Below the pieces are notes generated by a model. It searched no databases. It saw only the letters and a list, made by a program, of their open reading frames with translations, and was not told the DNA's origin. The position numbers and the translations under genes are program-made. 9,667 bases of DNA from Verrucomicrobiales bacterium. Lineage in GTDB: Bacteria > Verrucomicrobiota > Verrucomicrobiia > Verrucomicrobiales > DEV007. Below, piece after piece: positions 1 through 7,588 of this stretch (its first letter is position 1; each line of letters starts with the position of its first letter). The stretch is taken from contig SLGN01000475.1 in assembly GCA_007123695.1 (NCBI GenBank), positions 1 to 9,667 of the forward strand, in the 5' to 3' direction.

Positions 1-308
1 GCCCGTTCCAGCTCCTGCCGCACCCCCTCGACGGCTTCCTCGTCGTAGAGCAGCGGCAGCACCGCGAGCAGCCCCACCTCGTCCAGCGGCTCCAGTTCCT
101 CCCGGTCCGGGACCTCCAGCAGCAGGTGGAAGTGGTTGGACATCAGACAGTAGGTCAGCACCCTGACCCCCGAGAACGCCTCCTGGTTGCGGAGGATTCT
201 CCGAAAGACCTCCTTTTCCCGGTCCCCGAAAACCATGCGCCGGTCCCCGACGCGCGAGACGACGTGGTAGAATGATTTCCCGTCACCCAAGATTCGATTT
301 GTCTTCAT
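1..308 (-). CDS. REP-associated tyrosine transposase (RAYT, Y1_Tnp family), N-terminal part, cut by window edge
   Basis: Translating the minus strand from the ATG at 308 gives 102 codons that run open off the left edge. Residues 13-22 (FYHVVSRVGD) match the first strand of Y1/IS200-like transposases. Residues 53-66 (YCLMSNHFHLLLEV) carry the HxH metal-binding pair, H59 and H61, that defines the HUH/Y1 fold. These enzymes nick single-stranded DNA through a tyrosine. RAYTs are usually single-copy, domesticated-looking relatives linked to REP palindromes and not to classical insertion sequence ends. The catalytic tyrosine lies beyond the window, so activity cannot be judged. The start was chosen because it sits just before the conserved strand and follows an AT-rich gap; no Shine-Dalgarno sequence is visible. 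The gene lies downstream of upp on the same strand but is probably transcribed separately. The family call is strong; calling it RAYT instead of plain IS200-like is inferred from its resemblance to verrucomicrobial members. Confidence 0.85.
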   Translation of the reverse strand, partial: MKTNRILGDGKSFYHVVSRVGDRRMVFGDREKEVFRRILRNQEAFSGVRVLTYCLMSNHFHLLLEVPDREELEPLDEVGLLAVLPLLYDEEAVEGVRQELER

Positions 309-420
309 CAGCGGAATCTACCCCGACCCGACAAAGGAAACAATCAACAATTAAACATCTGGTTTTTAATTTTGATGGTCAACTTTTGTCTGCATGCGCG
401 AGAGCTGCCGGCCGGTGGGC
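309..420 (-). promoter_or_regulatory. AT-rich intergenic gap with a 7-bp inverted repeat, likely promoter region of the left transposase gene
   Basis: This gap lies between upp and the left transposase gene and is far richer in A and T than its surroundings, especially at 335-390. It contains a perfect 7-bp inverted repeat, AATTAAA at 349-355 and TTTAATT at 365-371, with a 9-base loop. On the minus strand a TTGACC box (382-377) lies upstream of TTTAAT (355-350), but the 21-base spacing is too long for a standard sigma-70 promoter. The inverted repeat could be an operator, or a weak hairpin at the end of the upp transcript. No T-run terminator was found for upp. Confidence 0.35.
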
Positions 421-1041
421 TCACGTCGCGAAATAGCGATCACCGGCGTCGCCTAGGCCGGGGACGATGTAGGCGCGTTCGTCGAGACGTTCGTCGAGGG
501 CGGCGGCGTAAACGGGAACGTCGGGATGCCTTGCGGTGAAGGCGGCGACTCCCTCGGGGGCGGCGATGAGGCAGGCGAAGCGGATGCGGCGGGCGCCTTC
601 GCGCTTGAGTTCGTCGACGGCGTCGGCGGAGCTGCCGCCGGTGGCGAGCATGGGATCGATGAGGATGATTTCGCACTCGGAAAGGTCTCCCGGCATTCGG
701 AAATGGTAGCGCCGCGCCTCGAGGGTCTGTTCGTCGCGCTCCAACCCTATGGTGCCGATGGCGGAATCGCCGAGAATCTCTGTGAAGCCATGCAGCATCC
801 CCATGCCGGCACGCAGGATGGGCGCGAGAACGACGGGACGGGCGAGCCGGTGCCCCACGGTCTCGCACAGGGGCGTGATCACCGGGACGGGCGCGGTCTC
901 GAAGTCGCGCGTGACTTCGTAGCAGAGCAGGCGCGAGACGTCGTGGAGGGCGGCGCGGAAGACGGCGGTGCCGGAATCGACGGAGCGGATGCGGGTGAGT
1001 CGCTCGCGGATGACGGGATGATCGATGAGATGGAGGGACAT
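421..1041 (-). CDS. upp: Uracil phosphoribosyltransferase
   Basis: This cytoplasmic enzyme joins uracil to PRPP to make UMP and pyrophosphate, so it salvages pyrimidines. The 206-residue protein matches the usual length of about 208. Residues 77-84 (LRAGMGML) match the conserved loop of the family. Residues 126-137 (ILIDPMLATGGS) are the PRPP-binding loop, with the acidic residue D129. Residues 191-201 (YIVPGLGDAGD) are the uracil-binding C-terminal motif, and the protein ends in RYFAT as expected. The start at 1041 (MSLHLIDHP) was preferred over the in-frame ATG at 1080 because family members begin at this motif and the 13 extra residues look like translated spacer. It is the last gene of the rseP-ispG-upp cluster, 70 bp after ispG, and is probably cotranscribed. 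All key motifs look intact. Confidence 0.96.
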   Translation of the reverse strand: MSLHLIDHPVIRERLTRIRSVDSGTAVFRAALHDVSRLLCYEVTRDFETAPVPVITPLCETVGHRLARPVVLAPILRAGMGMLHGFTEILGDSAIGTIGLERDEQTLEARRYHFRMPGDLSECEIILIDPMLATGGSSADAVDELKREGARRIRFACLIAAPEGVAAFTARHPDVPVYAAALDERLDERAYIVPGLGDAGDRYFAT

Positions 1042-1111
1042 GGCGTGCCGGAAGGAAGCGCCGCACCCGGCCCCGGGCAAGCGGGAAGGAGACGTTTCCG
1101 GAACGCTCGGG

Positions 1112-2902
1112 TCAGAACTCGGCGACGACGGCGGGCGCGTCGATCCAGCGTCCGTGCTCCTTGATGAGGTCGACGAGACGCTCGACGGCCTCGGCCTCGG
1201 GAATGTTGAACTTCACGGGCTCCTTGCCGACGTAGAGGTTGATCTTGCCGGGGGCGCCGCCGACGTAGCCGAAGTCGGCATCGGCCATCTCGCCGGGTCC
1301 GTTGACGATGCAGCCCATCACGGCGATGCGCACGCCCTTGAGATGGCCGGTGGCTTCGCGGATCTTCTGGGTGGTGGTCTGCAGGTTGAAGAGGGTACGA
1401 CCGCAGCTGGGGCAGGCCACGTAGTCGGTCTTGAAGATCCGCGCGCCCACGGCCTGGAGGATGTTGTAGCTGAGCCGCAGGGACTGTCCGGGAGCTTCTT
1501 CGCCTTGGACGATGACGGCGTCGCCGATGCCGTCGCAGAGGAGCGATCCGAGGTTCATCGCCGCAGTCAAGAGGGTCGGGAGGAAGGCTTGACCCTCTTC
1601 GGTCGCGGGGAACAGGGTGTCCTTCAGCAAAATGGGATGGCGCGGGTCGGATTTGGCGGCGAGAAGCCGGAAGGCGGGGACCACGGGGACCTCGAGCCCG
1701 TCGGCGACGGTGACGAGGCGCGGCGTATCCGAGGCGTTGAGCGCGGCGATGGCGGCTTCGTCGCGGGGGTCGAGCGCGAGGACGCCGGCGTCCTCCAAGA
1801 CGATTTCGGGTCGGTAGTCCCCGAGCCGGTCGAGCTTGTGGGCGAGGGCGTCCCATTTGCGGCGGCTGGTGAAGACGCGCACGGTGCTGTCGCCGCCGAG
1901 ATCGACGCCGCAGACTTCGATGCGGGTGGAGGCGCGGCGCCGGTAGTCGAAGGGGTTCCAGGGAACCTCGTCCCACGAGAGCGGGGCGATGGGCTCGGGA
2001 AAGCGGGCGCGCTGAGCCTCTACGAGATCGACGAGGGCGCGGGCCACGGGGATCTCATGGACGGAATCTTCGGTGAGGCTGACGCGGACGGTGTCGCCGA
2101 TCCCGTCGCACAGGAGCGAGCCGATCCCGACGGCGCTCTTGATGCGGCCGTCCTCTCCGTCGCCGGCCTCGGTCACGCCGAGGTGGATGGGGTAGTTCCA
2201 GTCTTCGCCGAGTTCGGCAAGTTGGGCCACGAGGAGGCGGTAGGCCTCGATCATCACCTTCGGGTTGCTCGCCTTCATCGAGAAGACGAAGTCGTGGTAG
2301 CCGCGGGCGCGGGCGATGCGGGCGAACTCGAGCGCGCTTTCGACCATGCCGAGGGGCGTGTCGCCGAACCGGTTCATGATGCGGTCGCTGAGGGACCCGT
2401 GGTTGGTGCCGATGCGCATGGCGACGCCGCGGGCTTTGGCCTCGTCGACGAGGGGGGCGAACTGCTCCTCGAGCCGGGCGAGTTCGGTGGCGTATTGCTC
2501 GTCGCTGTATTCGCGGACTTGGAACTTCTTCTTGTCGGCGTAGTTCCCGGGATTGACGCGGACTTTCTCGACCCATTTGACGGCCTCCATGGCGGCGTCG
2601 GGCTTGAAGTGGATGTCGGCGACGATGGGCACGGGGCTGCCCTTGGCCCGCACGCCCGCGACGATGTGCTCGAGGTTCGCCGCGATCTGGCGGGTCTGGG
2701 CGGTGACGCGCACGATTTCGCAACCGGCCTCGACGAGGTCGATGGTTTCGCCCACGCAGGCCTCGGTGTCGCGGGTGTCGCTGGTGAGCATCGACTGGAC
2801 GCGCACGGGATGCGTGCCGCCCATCGGCACGGGGCCGATGCCGACGGGGCGGGAGCTCCGGCGACGCAGGGCGAGGGGCGAGGGAGAGTAGGAGCGGCTC
2901 AT
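1112..2902 (-). CDS. ispG: (E)-4-hydroxy-3-methylbut-2-enyl-diphosphate synthase, long form
   Basis: IspG (GcpE) carries out the next-to-last step of the MEP isoprenoid pathway, reductively opening MEcPP to HMBPP with a [4Fe-4S] cluster. At 596 residues it is the long form known from Chlamydia, Bacteroidetes and plants, not the form of about 370 residues found in E. coli. Residues 1 to about 300 form the TIM barrel (HPVRVQSMLTSDTRDTE at 31-47, NPGN at 117-120, SMKASNP at 208-214). About 300-480 is the extra inserted domain. The C-terminal part holds the cluster ligands C497, C500, C531 and E538 (CPSCG and MGCIVNGPGE). The start at 2902 overlaps the rseP stop as ATGA, which suggests translational coupling. 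The reading frame stays open far upstream, inside rseP, but that stretch has no family similarity. The motif GSLLCDGIGD occurs twice, at 261-270 and 452-461. Confidence 0.96.
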   Translation of the reverse strand: MSRSYSPSPLALRRRSSRPVGIGPVPMGGTHPVRVQSMLTSDTRDTEACVGETIDLVEAGCEIVRVTAQTRQIAANLEHIVAGVRAKGSPVPIVADIHFKPDAAMEAVKWVEKVRVNPGNYADKKKFQVREYSDEQYATELARLEEQFAPLVDEAKARGVAMRIGTNHGSLSDRIMNRFGDTPLGMVESALEFARIARARGYHDFVFSMKASNPKVMIEAYRLLVAQLAELGEDWNYPIHLGVTEAGDGEDGRIKSAVGIGSLLCDGIGDTVRVSLTEDSVHEIPVARALVDLVEAQRARFPEPIAPLSWDEVPWNPFDYRRRASTRIEVCGVDLGGDSTVRVFTSRRKWDALAHKLDRLGDYRPEIVLEDAGVLALDPRDEAAIAALNASDTPRLVTVADGLEVPVVPAFRLLAAKSDPRHPILLKDTLFPATEEGQAFLPTLLTAAMNLGSLLCDGIGDAVIVQGEEAPGQSLRLSYNILQAVGARIFKTDYVACPSCGRTLFNLQTTTQKIREATGHLKGVRIAVMGCIVNGPGEMADADFGYVGGAPGKINLYVGKEPVKFNIPEAEAVERLVDLIKEHGRWIDAPAVVAEF

Positions 2903-4377
2903 GGCGCTTCCGATTCGAGGGGCAGGAATTCGGGGAGGGGTTTTCGCTCGACGGGCTCGCCGTTCGGAATCCGGTCGCCGACATCCTTGAGGGTGACGTA
3001 GAGCATGAAGCCCAGGAGGAGCAGGACGAAGGCGGTCTGGACCACTTCGAGGAAGCGGACGGGGATGGCGCGCCGGGTCAGCCATTCGTAGGAGGCCATG
3101 ACGATGTGCCCGCCGTCGAGCACGGGGAAGGGCAGCAGGTTGAGAATGGCGAGGTTCACATTGAGCAATACGCTGAACCAGAGAGCGAGGCGCCAGCCTT
3201 CGGGATCCTTGAAGAGGTCGTAGTAGGTGCCCATGATCCCGACGGGGCCGCTGAGGTGGCCGGCTTTGACGTCGGACTTCGGCGAGAATACGGCCCGCAG
3301 GGTGCGGACGATGGCGTTGAAGCTGTCGATGACCTGCACGACGGGGTTCTCGCGCACGAGGGTGCGGCGGCCTTCGTTGCTCCAGACGATGCCGAGCATC
3401 GGTTTTTCGCCAAACTTCTCGGGCGTGCGGGAACGCACCGTCAGGGAGAGGTCGCGTCCGCCCCGGCGCACTCCGAGTTCGTAGTCGCGTCCGTCCTCCC
3501 AGCCGATTTCGCCGACTTCTTCGGGGCTGCGGACGGGCTGTCCGTCGACGGAGACGATGAGGTCGCCCTTGCGCAGGCCGGAATCGAGGGCGGGGCTGTT
3601 GGGCCGCAGATCCGCGACCACCGGGGAAATCATCGGCTCGATCCCGATGGTGCGCAGCCCGGGCCGCCGCGAGACGTAGGCCCAGGCCTGTCTCAGCCAG
3701 CCGCCCTCGAGCCGCTTTTCCTCGGCGATGGTGGGACGCACCACGGAGAGGGTCATGAGGCCGACGCCGGGCCGCTCGAGCTCGACCTGAAGGTCTTTGT
3801 TGTCGCTCGCGATGATGGTCCACATGATGGACTTGTTCATGCCGAGAAAGCGCTCGACCTTCTGCCCGTCGATGGAGAGAACGGTGTCGCCGACCTGGAG
3901 GCCCGCCGCCGCAGCCGGCGATTCCTCGACGACGCGGCCGATGGTGGTGGTGCCGACGGCTTCGCTGACGGGCTTCTTCACCGCCCAGACGACGACGGCG
4001 AAGACGACGGCGAGGAGGAAGCTGAAGAGAGGTCCGGCGAAGGCCACGATGATCTTGTCGAGCGGAGTGATCGGCGGAAGCTGCTTCTTTTCCCCGTCCT
4101 CGCCTTCGACCTTGCCTTCGATGCTCTCCATCGGGGCCATCTGCGGCAGGGAGACGAAGCCGCCCGCCGGGATCGAGCCGAGGCCGTATTGGACGCCGTT
4201 GTAGGTCTTCTTCCAGATGGGCTTCCCGAACCAAACTTGGAAGCGGTCGATGTAGAGGCCGCGCCAGCGCCCCGCAAGGAAGTGCCCCCACTCGTGGACG
4301 ACGATCATGATGTTGAACATCATGAGCACGAGGAACAGCACGCCGACGAAGCGCAGGATGGAAAGGATGACGTCCAT
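2899..4377 (-). CDS. rseP: RseP-type site-2 intramembrane zinc metalloprotease with two PDZ domains
   Basis: This inner-membrane protease cuts transmembrane segments of substrates already trimmed outside the membrane. In E. coli it releases sigma-E from RseA and clears leftover signal peptides. The 492-residue protein has a first membrane helix at about 7-34 carrying the zinc motif HEWGH (28-32). A second hydrophobic segment lies at about 108-133. Two PDZ domains follow, at about 140-215 and 245-320, with the expected GLQVGDTVLSIDGQ-like and GLRKGDLIVSVDGQ-like loops. SGPVG is at 376-380, and the third zinc-ligand motif, with L420-D421-G422-G423, sits in a helix at about 398-425. A last helix is at about 444-462. 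It is slightly longer than the E. coli protein (450). The gene heads the minus-strand cluster and overlaps ispG by 4 bp. The usual neighbour dxr is not present. Its physiological substrate here is unknown. Confidence 0.94.
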   Translation of the reverse strand: MDVILSILRFVGVLFLVLMMFNIMIVVHEWGHFLAGRWRGLYIDRFQVWFGKPIWKKTYNGVQYGLGSIPAGGFVSLPQMAPMESIEGKVEGEDGEKKQLPPITPLDKIIVAFAGPLFSFLLAVVFAVVVWAVKKPVSEAVGTTTIGRVVEESPAAAAGLQVGDTVLSIDGQKVERFLGMNKSIMWTIIASDNKDLQVELERPGVGLMTLSVVRPTIAEEKRLEGGWLRQAWAYVSRRPGLRTIGIEPMISPVVADLRPNSPALDSGLRKGDLIVSVDGQPVRSPEEVGEIGWEDGRDYELGVRRGGRDLSLTVRSRTPEKFGEKPMLGIVWSNEGRRTLVRENPVVQVIDSFNAIVRTLRAVFSPKSDVKAGHLSGPVGIMGTYYDLFKDPEGWRLALWFSVLLNVNLAILNLLPFPVLDGGHIVMASYEWLTRRAIPVRFLEVVQTAFVLLLLGFMLYVTLKDVGDRIPNGEPVERKPLPEFLPLESEAP

Positions 4378-4586
4378 GGGCGGATGGGGAATGAGGGATG
4401 GGGCAGGGTGTTGTGCGGAGTTCGTCCGTCCGCCCCCGGAAGGCCGGGCGGCGGAGAAGAGCGGGGCGGCGCGGAGAAAGTCGTCACTCTACCACCGGTC
4501 GGGACTGGGGGCAAAATCTAGAAATTGCGATTTTTACGACACGCCACCCTTGCCAAAACCGATCTTTCGTTGCACGGATGCGGGCG
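4378..4586. promoter_or_regulatory. Divergent intergenic region between rseP (minus) and dtd (plus)
   Basis: These 209 bp should hold the promoters of both flanking genes. The part nearest rseP is GC-rich. A more AT-rich core lies at about 4513-4565, where promoters are most likely. On the minus strand there is a TTGGCA box in that core and a TAGATT further down, but neither has a partner box at proper spacing, so no exact promoter is claimed. The rseP side also contains a GC-rich inverted repeat (4430-4451). No small gene was found here. Confidence 0.5.
4430..4451 (-). other. GC-rich hairpin in the presumed rseP leader
   Basis: CCGCCC at 4430-4435 and GGGCGG at 4446-4451 form a perfect 6-bp inverted repeat around a 10-base loop. 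It lies 53-74 bases before the rseP start codon, inside the likely 5' untranslated region. No T-run follows in either direction, so it is not an intrinsic terminator. In a GC-rich genome such a repeat can arise by chance, and a role in rseP expression is only a possibility. Confidence 0.25.
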
Positions 4587-5039
4587 ATGCGAGCCGTCCT
4601 GCAACGAGTCAGCGAAGCGTCGGTCGAGGTCGGCGGCAGGATCGTCGGCGAGATCCGAGCCGGCTTCCTCGTGCTGCTCGGGATCGAGCGCGACGACGGC
4701 CCGGACGACGTCGCCTGGCTCGTCGGAAAGATCCTGCCCATCCGCGTCTTCGAGGACGAAGAGGGAAAGATGAACCGCTCGCTGCTCGACATCGGGGGCG
4801 ATTCCCTCGTGGTGAGCCAGTTCACCCTGCACGCGCGGACGCGCAAGGGGACGCGTCCGAGCTTCGACCGGGCGGCCCGTCCCGAGGTGGCAGTGCCGCT
4901 CTACGGGCGCTTCGTGGAGGCTCTGGCCGAGGGCTTGGGGCGACCGGTCCCGACGGGCGAGTTCGGGGCCATGATGAAGGTCTCGCTGGTGAACGATGGC
5001 CCGGTCACGATCCTGCTCGATTCGCGGGCGCGCGAGTGA
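4587..5039 (+). CDS. dtd: D-aminoacyl-tRNA deacylase
   Basis: DTD is a cytoplasmic proofreading enzyme that removes D-amino acids, and mischarged glycine, from tRNAs. The 150-residue length is typical for this homodimeric family. Three family features are visible: the N-terminal [13 protein letters not shown], the active-site motif SQFTL at 77-81, and the C-terminal NDGPVTI at 136-142. The Gly-cisPro pair of that last motif (G138, P139) reaches into the partner subunit's active site and gives chiral selection. The ATG at 4587 was chosen over the in-frame ATG at 4578 because the family starts directly at this motif; only three residues differ. No clear Shine-Dalgarno sequence precedes either. 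It is the only complete gene on the plus strand, diverging from rseP and converging on the first sulfatase gene. A terminator candidate follows closely. Confidence 0.95.
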   Translation: MRAVLQRVSEASVEVGGRIVGEIRAGFLVLLGIERDDGPDDVAWLVGKILPIRVFEDEEGKMNRSLLDIGGDSLVVSQFTLHARTRKGTRPSFDRAARPEVAVPLYGRFVEALAEGLGRPVPTGEFGAMMKVSLVNDGPVTILLDSRARE

Positions 5040-5059
5040 CGCCGGACCAGGGAAGGGCT

Positions 5060-5081
5060 CGGGAGATTGCCTCCCGCTTTT
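5060..5081 (+). terminator. Intrinsic terminator candidate after dtd
   Basis: CGGGAG (5060-5065) and CTCCCG (5071-5076) form a perfect 6-bp stem with the loop ATTGC, followed by CTTTT (5077-5081). It starts 21 bases after the dtd stop codon, in the convergent gap before the end of the sulfatase gene. The T-run is short. On the minus strand the same hairpin has no T-run behind it, so it should work mainly for dtd. Confidence 0.6.
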
Positions 5082-5108
5082 CGCCTGTCCCCGCGAGCGA
5101 CGGCGCCT

Positions 5109-6599
5109 TCATTGTGCGAGTGGCAGGGCGCGGTAGTCGGGCCACTCGATGCGGGGTCCCTCGTAGTTCGGATCTTCCCATTCGGGCCATTCCGGAGCCT
5201 CGGCGGCGACGCTGCGGTGCAGCTCCTCCATGCGCTCGCGGAGGTCGGCGAAGACCGACGGCTCGGCGGCGGAAAGCTCTTCGGTCTCGCCGGGGTCGCG
5301 CCCGAGGTGGTAGAGCTGGAAGTCGCGCAGACCGGCCTTGCGCACGAGGTCGAAGTTTGTCTTTGTCAGGGTGGTGCGGGTCGGCTCGGGACCGTCGAGG
5401 CTCGCGAGCATCTTCCATTCGCCCCAGCGCACCGCGACGTGGGGGGCATACCGCAGGAACTGCCAGTAGAGCGGCTTGGCCCGTTCGAGGCGGCGGCCTT
5501 CGAGCAGGGGAACGAGGCTGACGCCGTCGAGGACCCGGTCGCGGGGCGGCTCGATGCCGGCGACTTCGCAGAGGGTGGGCAGCCAATCGACACCGCCGAC
5601 CGGCTCGTCGCTGACGCTGCCCGGCTCGACGCGGCCCGGCCAGCGCACGATGCCGGGCACGCGGATTCCGCCTTCGTGGAGGTGTCCCTTCGATTCGCGG
5701 AGGCCGCCGGTGGAGCCCGCGTTGTGCCAACGGGTGCGCGCGGGGCCGTTGTCCGAGGTGAAGAACACGAGGGTGTCCCCGTCGACGCCTTCGGAAACGA
5801 GGGCGCCGAGGACGCGTCCGACCGCCTCGTCGAGCTGGGCCACGTTGCCGTAGTAGGCAGCGCGGCTGGGGTCGTCGGGGTGGAGCGCGGCGTAGGGCTC
5901 GACGTGGTGCGGTGCCGAGGCGATGGGTTCGTGCGGCTCGCAGAAGGGCAGATAGAGGAAGAAGGGCTTGGCCTTGTCCCGTCCGCTCTGCAGCCAGCGG
6001 ACCGCCTCGTCGGCGACGAGGCCGCCGGCGTAGCCGCGCTGCGGGCCGAGGGGTACGCCGTTGCGGACGAAGTTGTAGGGATCGCGGTGGTTGGGCAGGG
6101 CGTTGTTCTGGCAGGCGAACCAGTGGTCGAAGCCATGGTCCTCGGGCTGCGGCTGCCCCGGCAGGTTGAAGAGACCGGCGAGGTGCCATTTCCCCGCCAC
6201 GGCGGTGGCGTAGCCCGCCTCCCGCAGCAGCGTGGCGACGGTGATCTCGGTCTCGGGGAGGTGCATCGGACTGAGCATCGGGATTTGACTGTAGATGCCG
6301 ACCCGGTAGGGCGTCCTGCCGGTGAGCAGGCCGGTGCGGGCCGGGGAGCAGTTCGCCGCGGCGGAGTAGCAATGCCGCAGGGCGAGGCCCTCGGCCGCGA
6401 GCCGGTCGAGATGGGGCGTGCGCAGCTCGGGATGGCCGAAGCAGCCCAGGTCCCCGTAGCCGAGGTCGTCGGCGAGGATGACGAGGATGTTCGGGCGCTC
6501 CCCCTCGCCTCGGGCCGAGGGGTGGAAAGCGCCGCACAGCACGGCCATCGTGAAGAGGAGCACGCCGATCAGGCGCGGCGACGGGGCGAAGGATCTCAT
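5109..6599 (-). CDS. Secreted formylglycine-dependent sulfatase (arylsulfatase family), copy 1
   Basis: Sulfatases of this family hydrolyse sulfate esters, using a formylglycine made from an active-site cysteine by a separate maturation enzyme. The 496-residue protein starts with a basic and hydrophobic export signal (about 1-33). The mature part begins with the PNILVILADDLGYGDLG motif, in which D44 and D45 bind the metal ion. The signature CSPARTGLLTG at 84-94 has the modifiable C84 and R88. GKWHLAG (136-142), TSDNG with D283-N284 (281-285) and RESKGHLHEGG with K304 (301-311) complete the active site. The true start is the ATG at 6599, just before the export signal; the frame is open upstream but carries no sulfatase sequence there. 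It is the last gene of the sulfatase-transporter-sulfatase cluster, 62 bp after the transporter. The substrate cannot be deduced. No maturase gene lies in the window. Confidence 0.93.
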   Translation of the reverse strand: MRSFAPSPRLIGVLLFTMAVLCGAFHPSARGEGERPNILVILADDLGYGDLGCFGHPELRTPHLDRLAAEGLALRHCYSAAANCSPARTGLLTGRTPYRVGIYSQIPMLSPMHLPETEITVATLLREAGYATAVAGKWHLAGLFNLPGQPQPEDHGFDHWFACQNNALPNHRDPYNFVRNGVPLGPQRGYAGGLVADEAVRWLQSGRDKAKPFFLYLPFCEPHEPIASAPHHVEPYAALHPDDPSRAAYYGNVAQLDEAVGRVLGALVSEGVDGDTLVFFTSDNGPARTRWHNAGSTGGLRESKGHLHEGGIRVPGIVRWPGRVEPGSVSDEPVGGVDWLPTLCEVAGIEPPRDRVLDGVSLVPLLEGRRLERAKPLYWQFLRYAPHVAVRWGEWKMLASLDGPEPTRTTLTKTNFDLVRKAGLRDFQLYHLGRDPGETEELSAAEPSVFADLRERMEELHRSVAAEAPEWPEWEDPNYEGPRIEWPDYRALPLAQ

Positions 6600-6661
6600 G
6601 GGGCGGACAGGGAGCGGGAAGGGATGGCTTTCTCCGAGCCTTGCGGAAAGGCGGCGATGCG

Positions 6662-7588
6662 TCAATCTCCGCGATGCCGCGCGGTGGGCCCCGGTTCTCC
6701 GGGGTCGTCTGCGGGCGGCTGAAGCTTTCCCGCCCCGGCGCGCTGCAGCAGGGGCACGGCGAGAACGGCGGCCACGAGGACGGTCGCTCCGAGGTAGAAG
6801 CCGGGCGTCATCCGCTCCTGCTCGCCGAAAACCAGCGCGGCGAGACCGATGCCGTAGAGAGGCTCCAGGTTGTAGACAAGGTTGATGGCGAAGAGCGAGA
6901 CCCGGCGCAGCACGTAGACGAAGGCCGCATAGGGCAGCACGGTGCAGCCGAAGGCAAAGAGGAGCAGCCAGCCGAAGTCGCTCGCGTCGGGAGTTTCCGG
7001 TCGCAAAGACCCTCCCGCCACCGGCAGCAGAGCCCAGGACACGGCGCAGGCCCCGGCGAGCTGCCATGCGCTGAGGGTCGCGAAATGGTAGAGCTTCACG
7101 ATCTGCTTGTTCGCCACCGAGTAGAGCGCGGCAAGCAGGGCCGAGGCGATGCCCACGGTGAAGCCGAGCCAGTGCCCCGGCTCGAATCCGTAGATCGCCC
7201 ACACCGCGCCGACGATGAAGACGCCCACTCCCAACTCCAGCGCGCTCCAGCGTCGCGTGCCGTTGCAGAGCGGTTCGATCAGCGAGGTCCAGAGGAGCAC
7301 CGTCGGCAAGGCCGCGAGGGAGACCGAGGCGGTCGCAAGCCTTCCCGAAAGGAAAAAAAGAACCCAGTGGAGGCCAAGCAGCGCCCCTACCCCGAGAAGC
7401 GAAGCGAGAGAGCGGACCCCCACGCGCAAAGGCGCCCGCAGCACCGCCGCGATGGCGAAGAAACCCGCCGTGGCGAGCGCCGTGCGCCACACCACCATGT
7501 CGAGGGCGGGCAGGGTGACGAGCTTTCCGAGCACTGCGGTGAATGCCCACGATAGCACGACGAGATGGAGGACGAGGAGCGGGGGCAC
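6662..7588 (-). CDS. EamA/DMT-superfamily membrane transporter
   Basis: This 308-residue protein is almost wholly hydrophobic, with about ten predicted membrane helices in two halves (about 3-133 and 140-282), the classic EamA repeat design. The first helix region (HLVVLSWAFTAVLGKLV, 8-24) and the final motif (NLEPLYGIGLAALVFGE, 240-256) are typical of drug/metabolite transporters. Such proteins usually export metabolites or amino acids across the inner membrane; the substrate is unknown. The start is a GTG at 7588, directly before the first helix. No ATG exists in frame between it and the preceding sulfatase stop, so GTG is the best choice. The C-terminal tail after residue 282 is polar and proline-rich. 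It lies between two sulfatase genes on the same strand, with gaps of 81 and 62 bp, so cotranscription is likely. Whether it serves sulfatase products is inference. Confidence 0.9.
   Translation of the reverse strand: MPPLLVLHLVVLSWAFTAVLGKLVTLPALDMVVWRTALATAGFFAIAAVLRAPLRVGVRSLASLLGVGALLGLHWVLFFLSGRLATASVSLAALPTVLLWTSLIEPLCNGTRRWSALELGVGVFIVGAVWAIYGFEPGHWLGFTVGIASALLAALYSVANKQIVKLYHFATLSAWQLAGACAVSWALLPVAGGSLRPETPDASDFGWLLLFAFGCTVLPYAAFVYVLRRVSLFAINLVYNLEPLYGIGLAALVFGEQERMTPGFYLGATVLVAAVLAVPLLQRAGAGKLQPPADDPGEPGPTARHRGD

Noticed and set aside
402..422. Palindromic GAGC...CCGGCCGG...GCTC near the upp stop, considered as a REP element or terminator
   Set aside because: The arms are only 4 bp with a mismatch, no T-run follows, and no second copy of it was noticed in the window.
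1092..1104. Small palindrome around TTCCGGAA between ispG and upp as a terminator
   Set aside because: The stem is short and bulged with no T-run, and upp lies directly behind it, so termination there is unlikely.
1025..3001. Long plus-strand open frame of 658 codons antisense to ispG
   Set aside because: It mirrors ispG, has the repetitive Asp/Gly/Val/Ala-rich composition of an antisense shadow in GC-rich DNA, and shows no family motif.
1112..4291. A 1059-codon open frame that looks like a large protein fused to IspG
   Set aside because: Only the last 596 residues resemble IspG. The upstream part is the rseP gene read in another frame, and the true IspG start overlaps the rseP stop.
4578..4586. 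In-frame ATG three codons before the chosen dtd start
   Set aside because: The family begins at MRAVLQRV, and no ribosome binding site favours the earlier ATG. It cannot be fully excluded.
5067..6722. Long plus-strand open frame of 551 codons antisense to the first sulfatase
   Set aside because: It is an antisense shadow; the sulfatase on the other strand has intact motifs in the right order.
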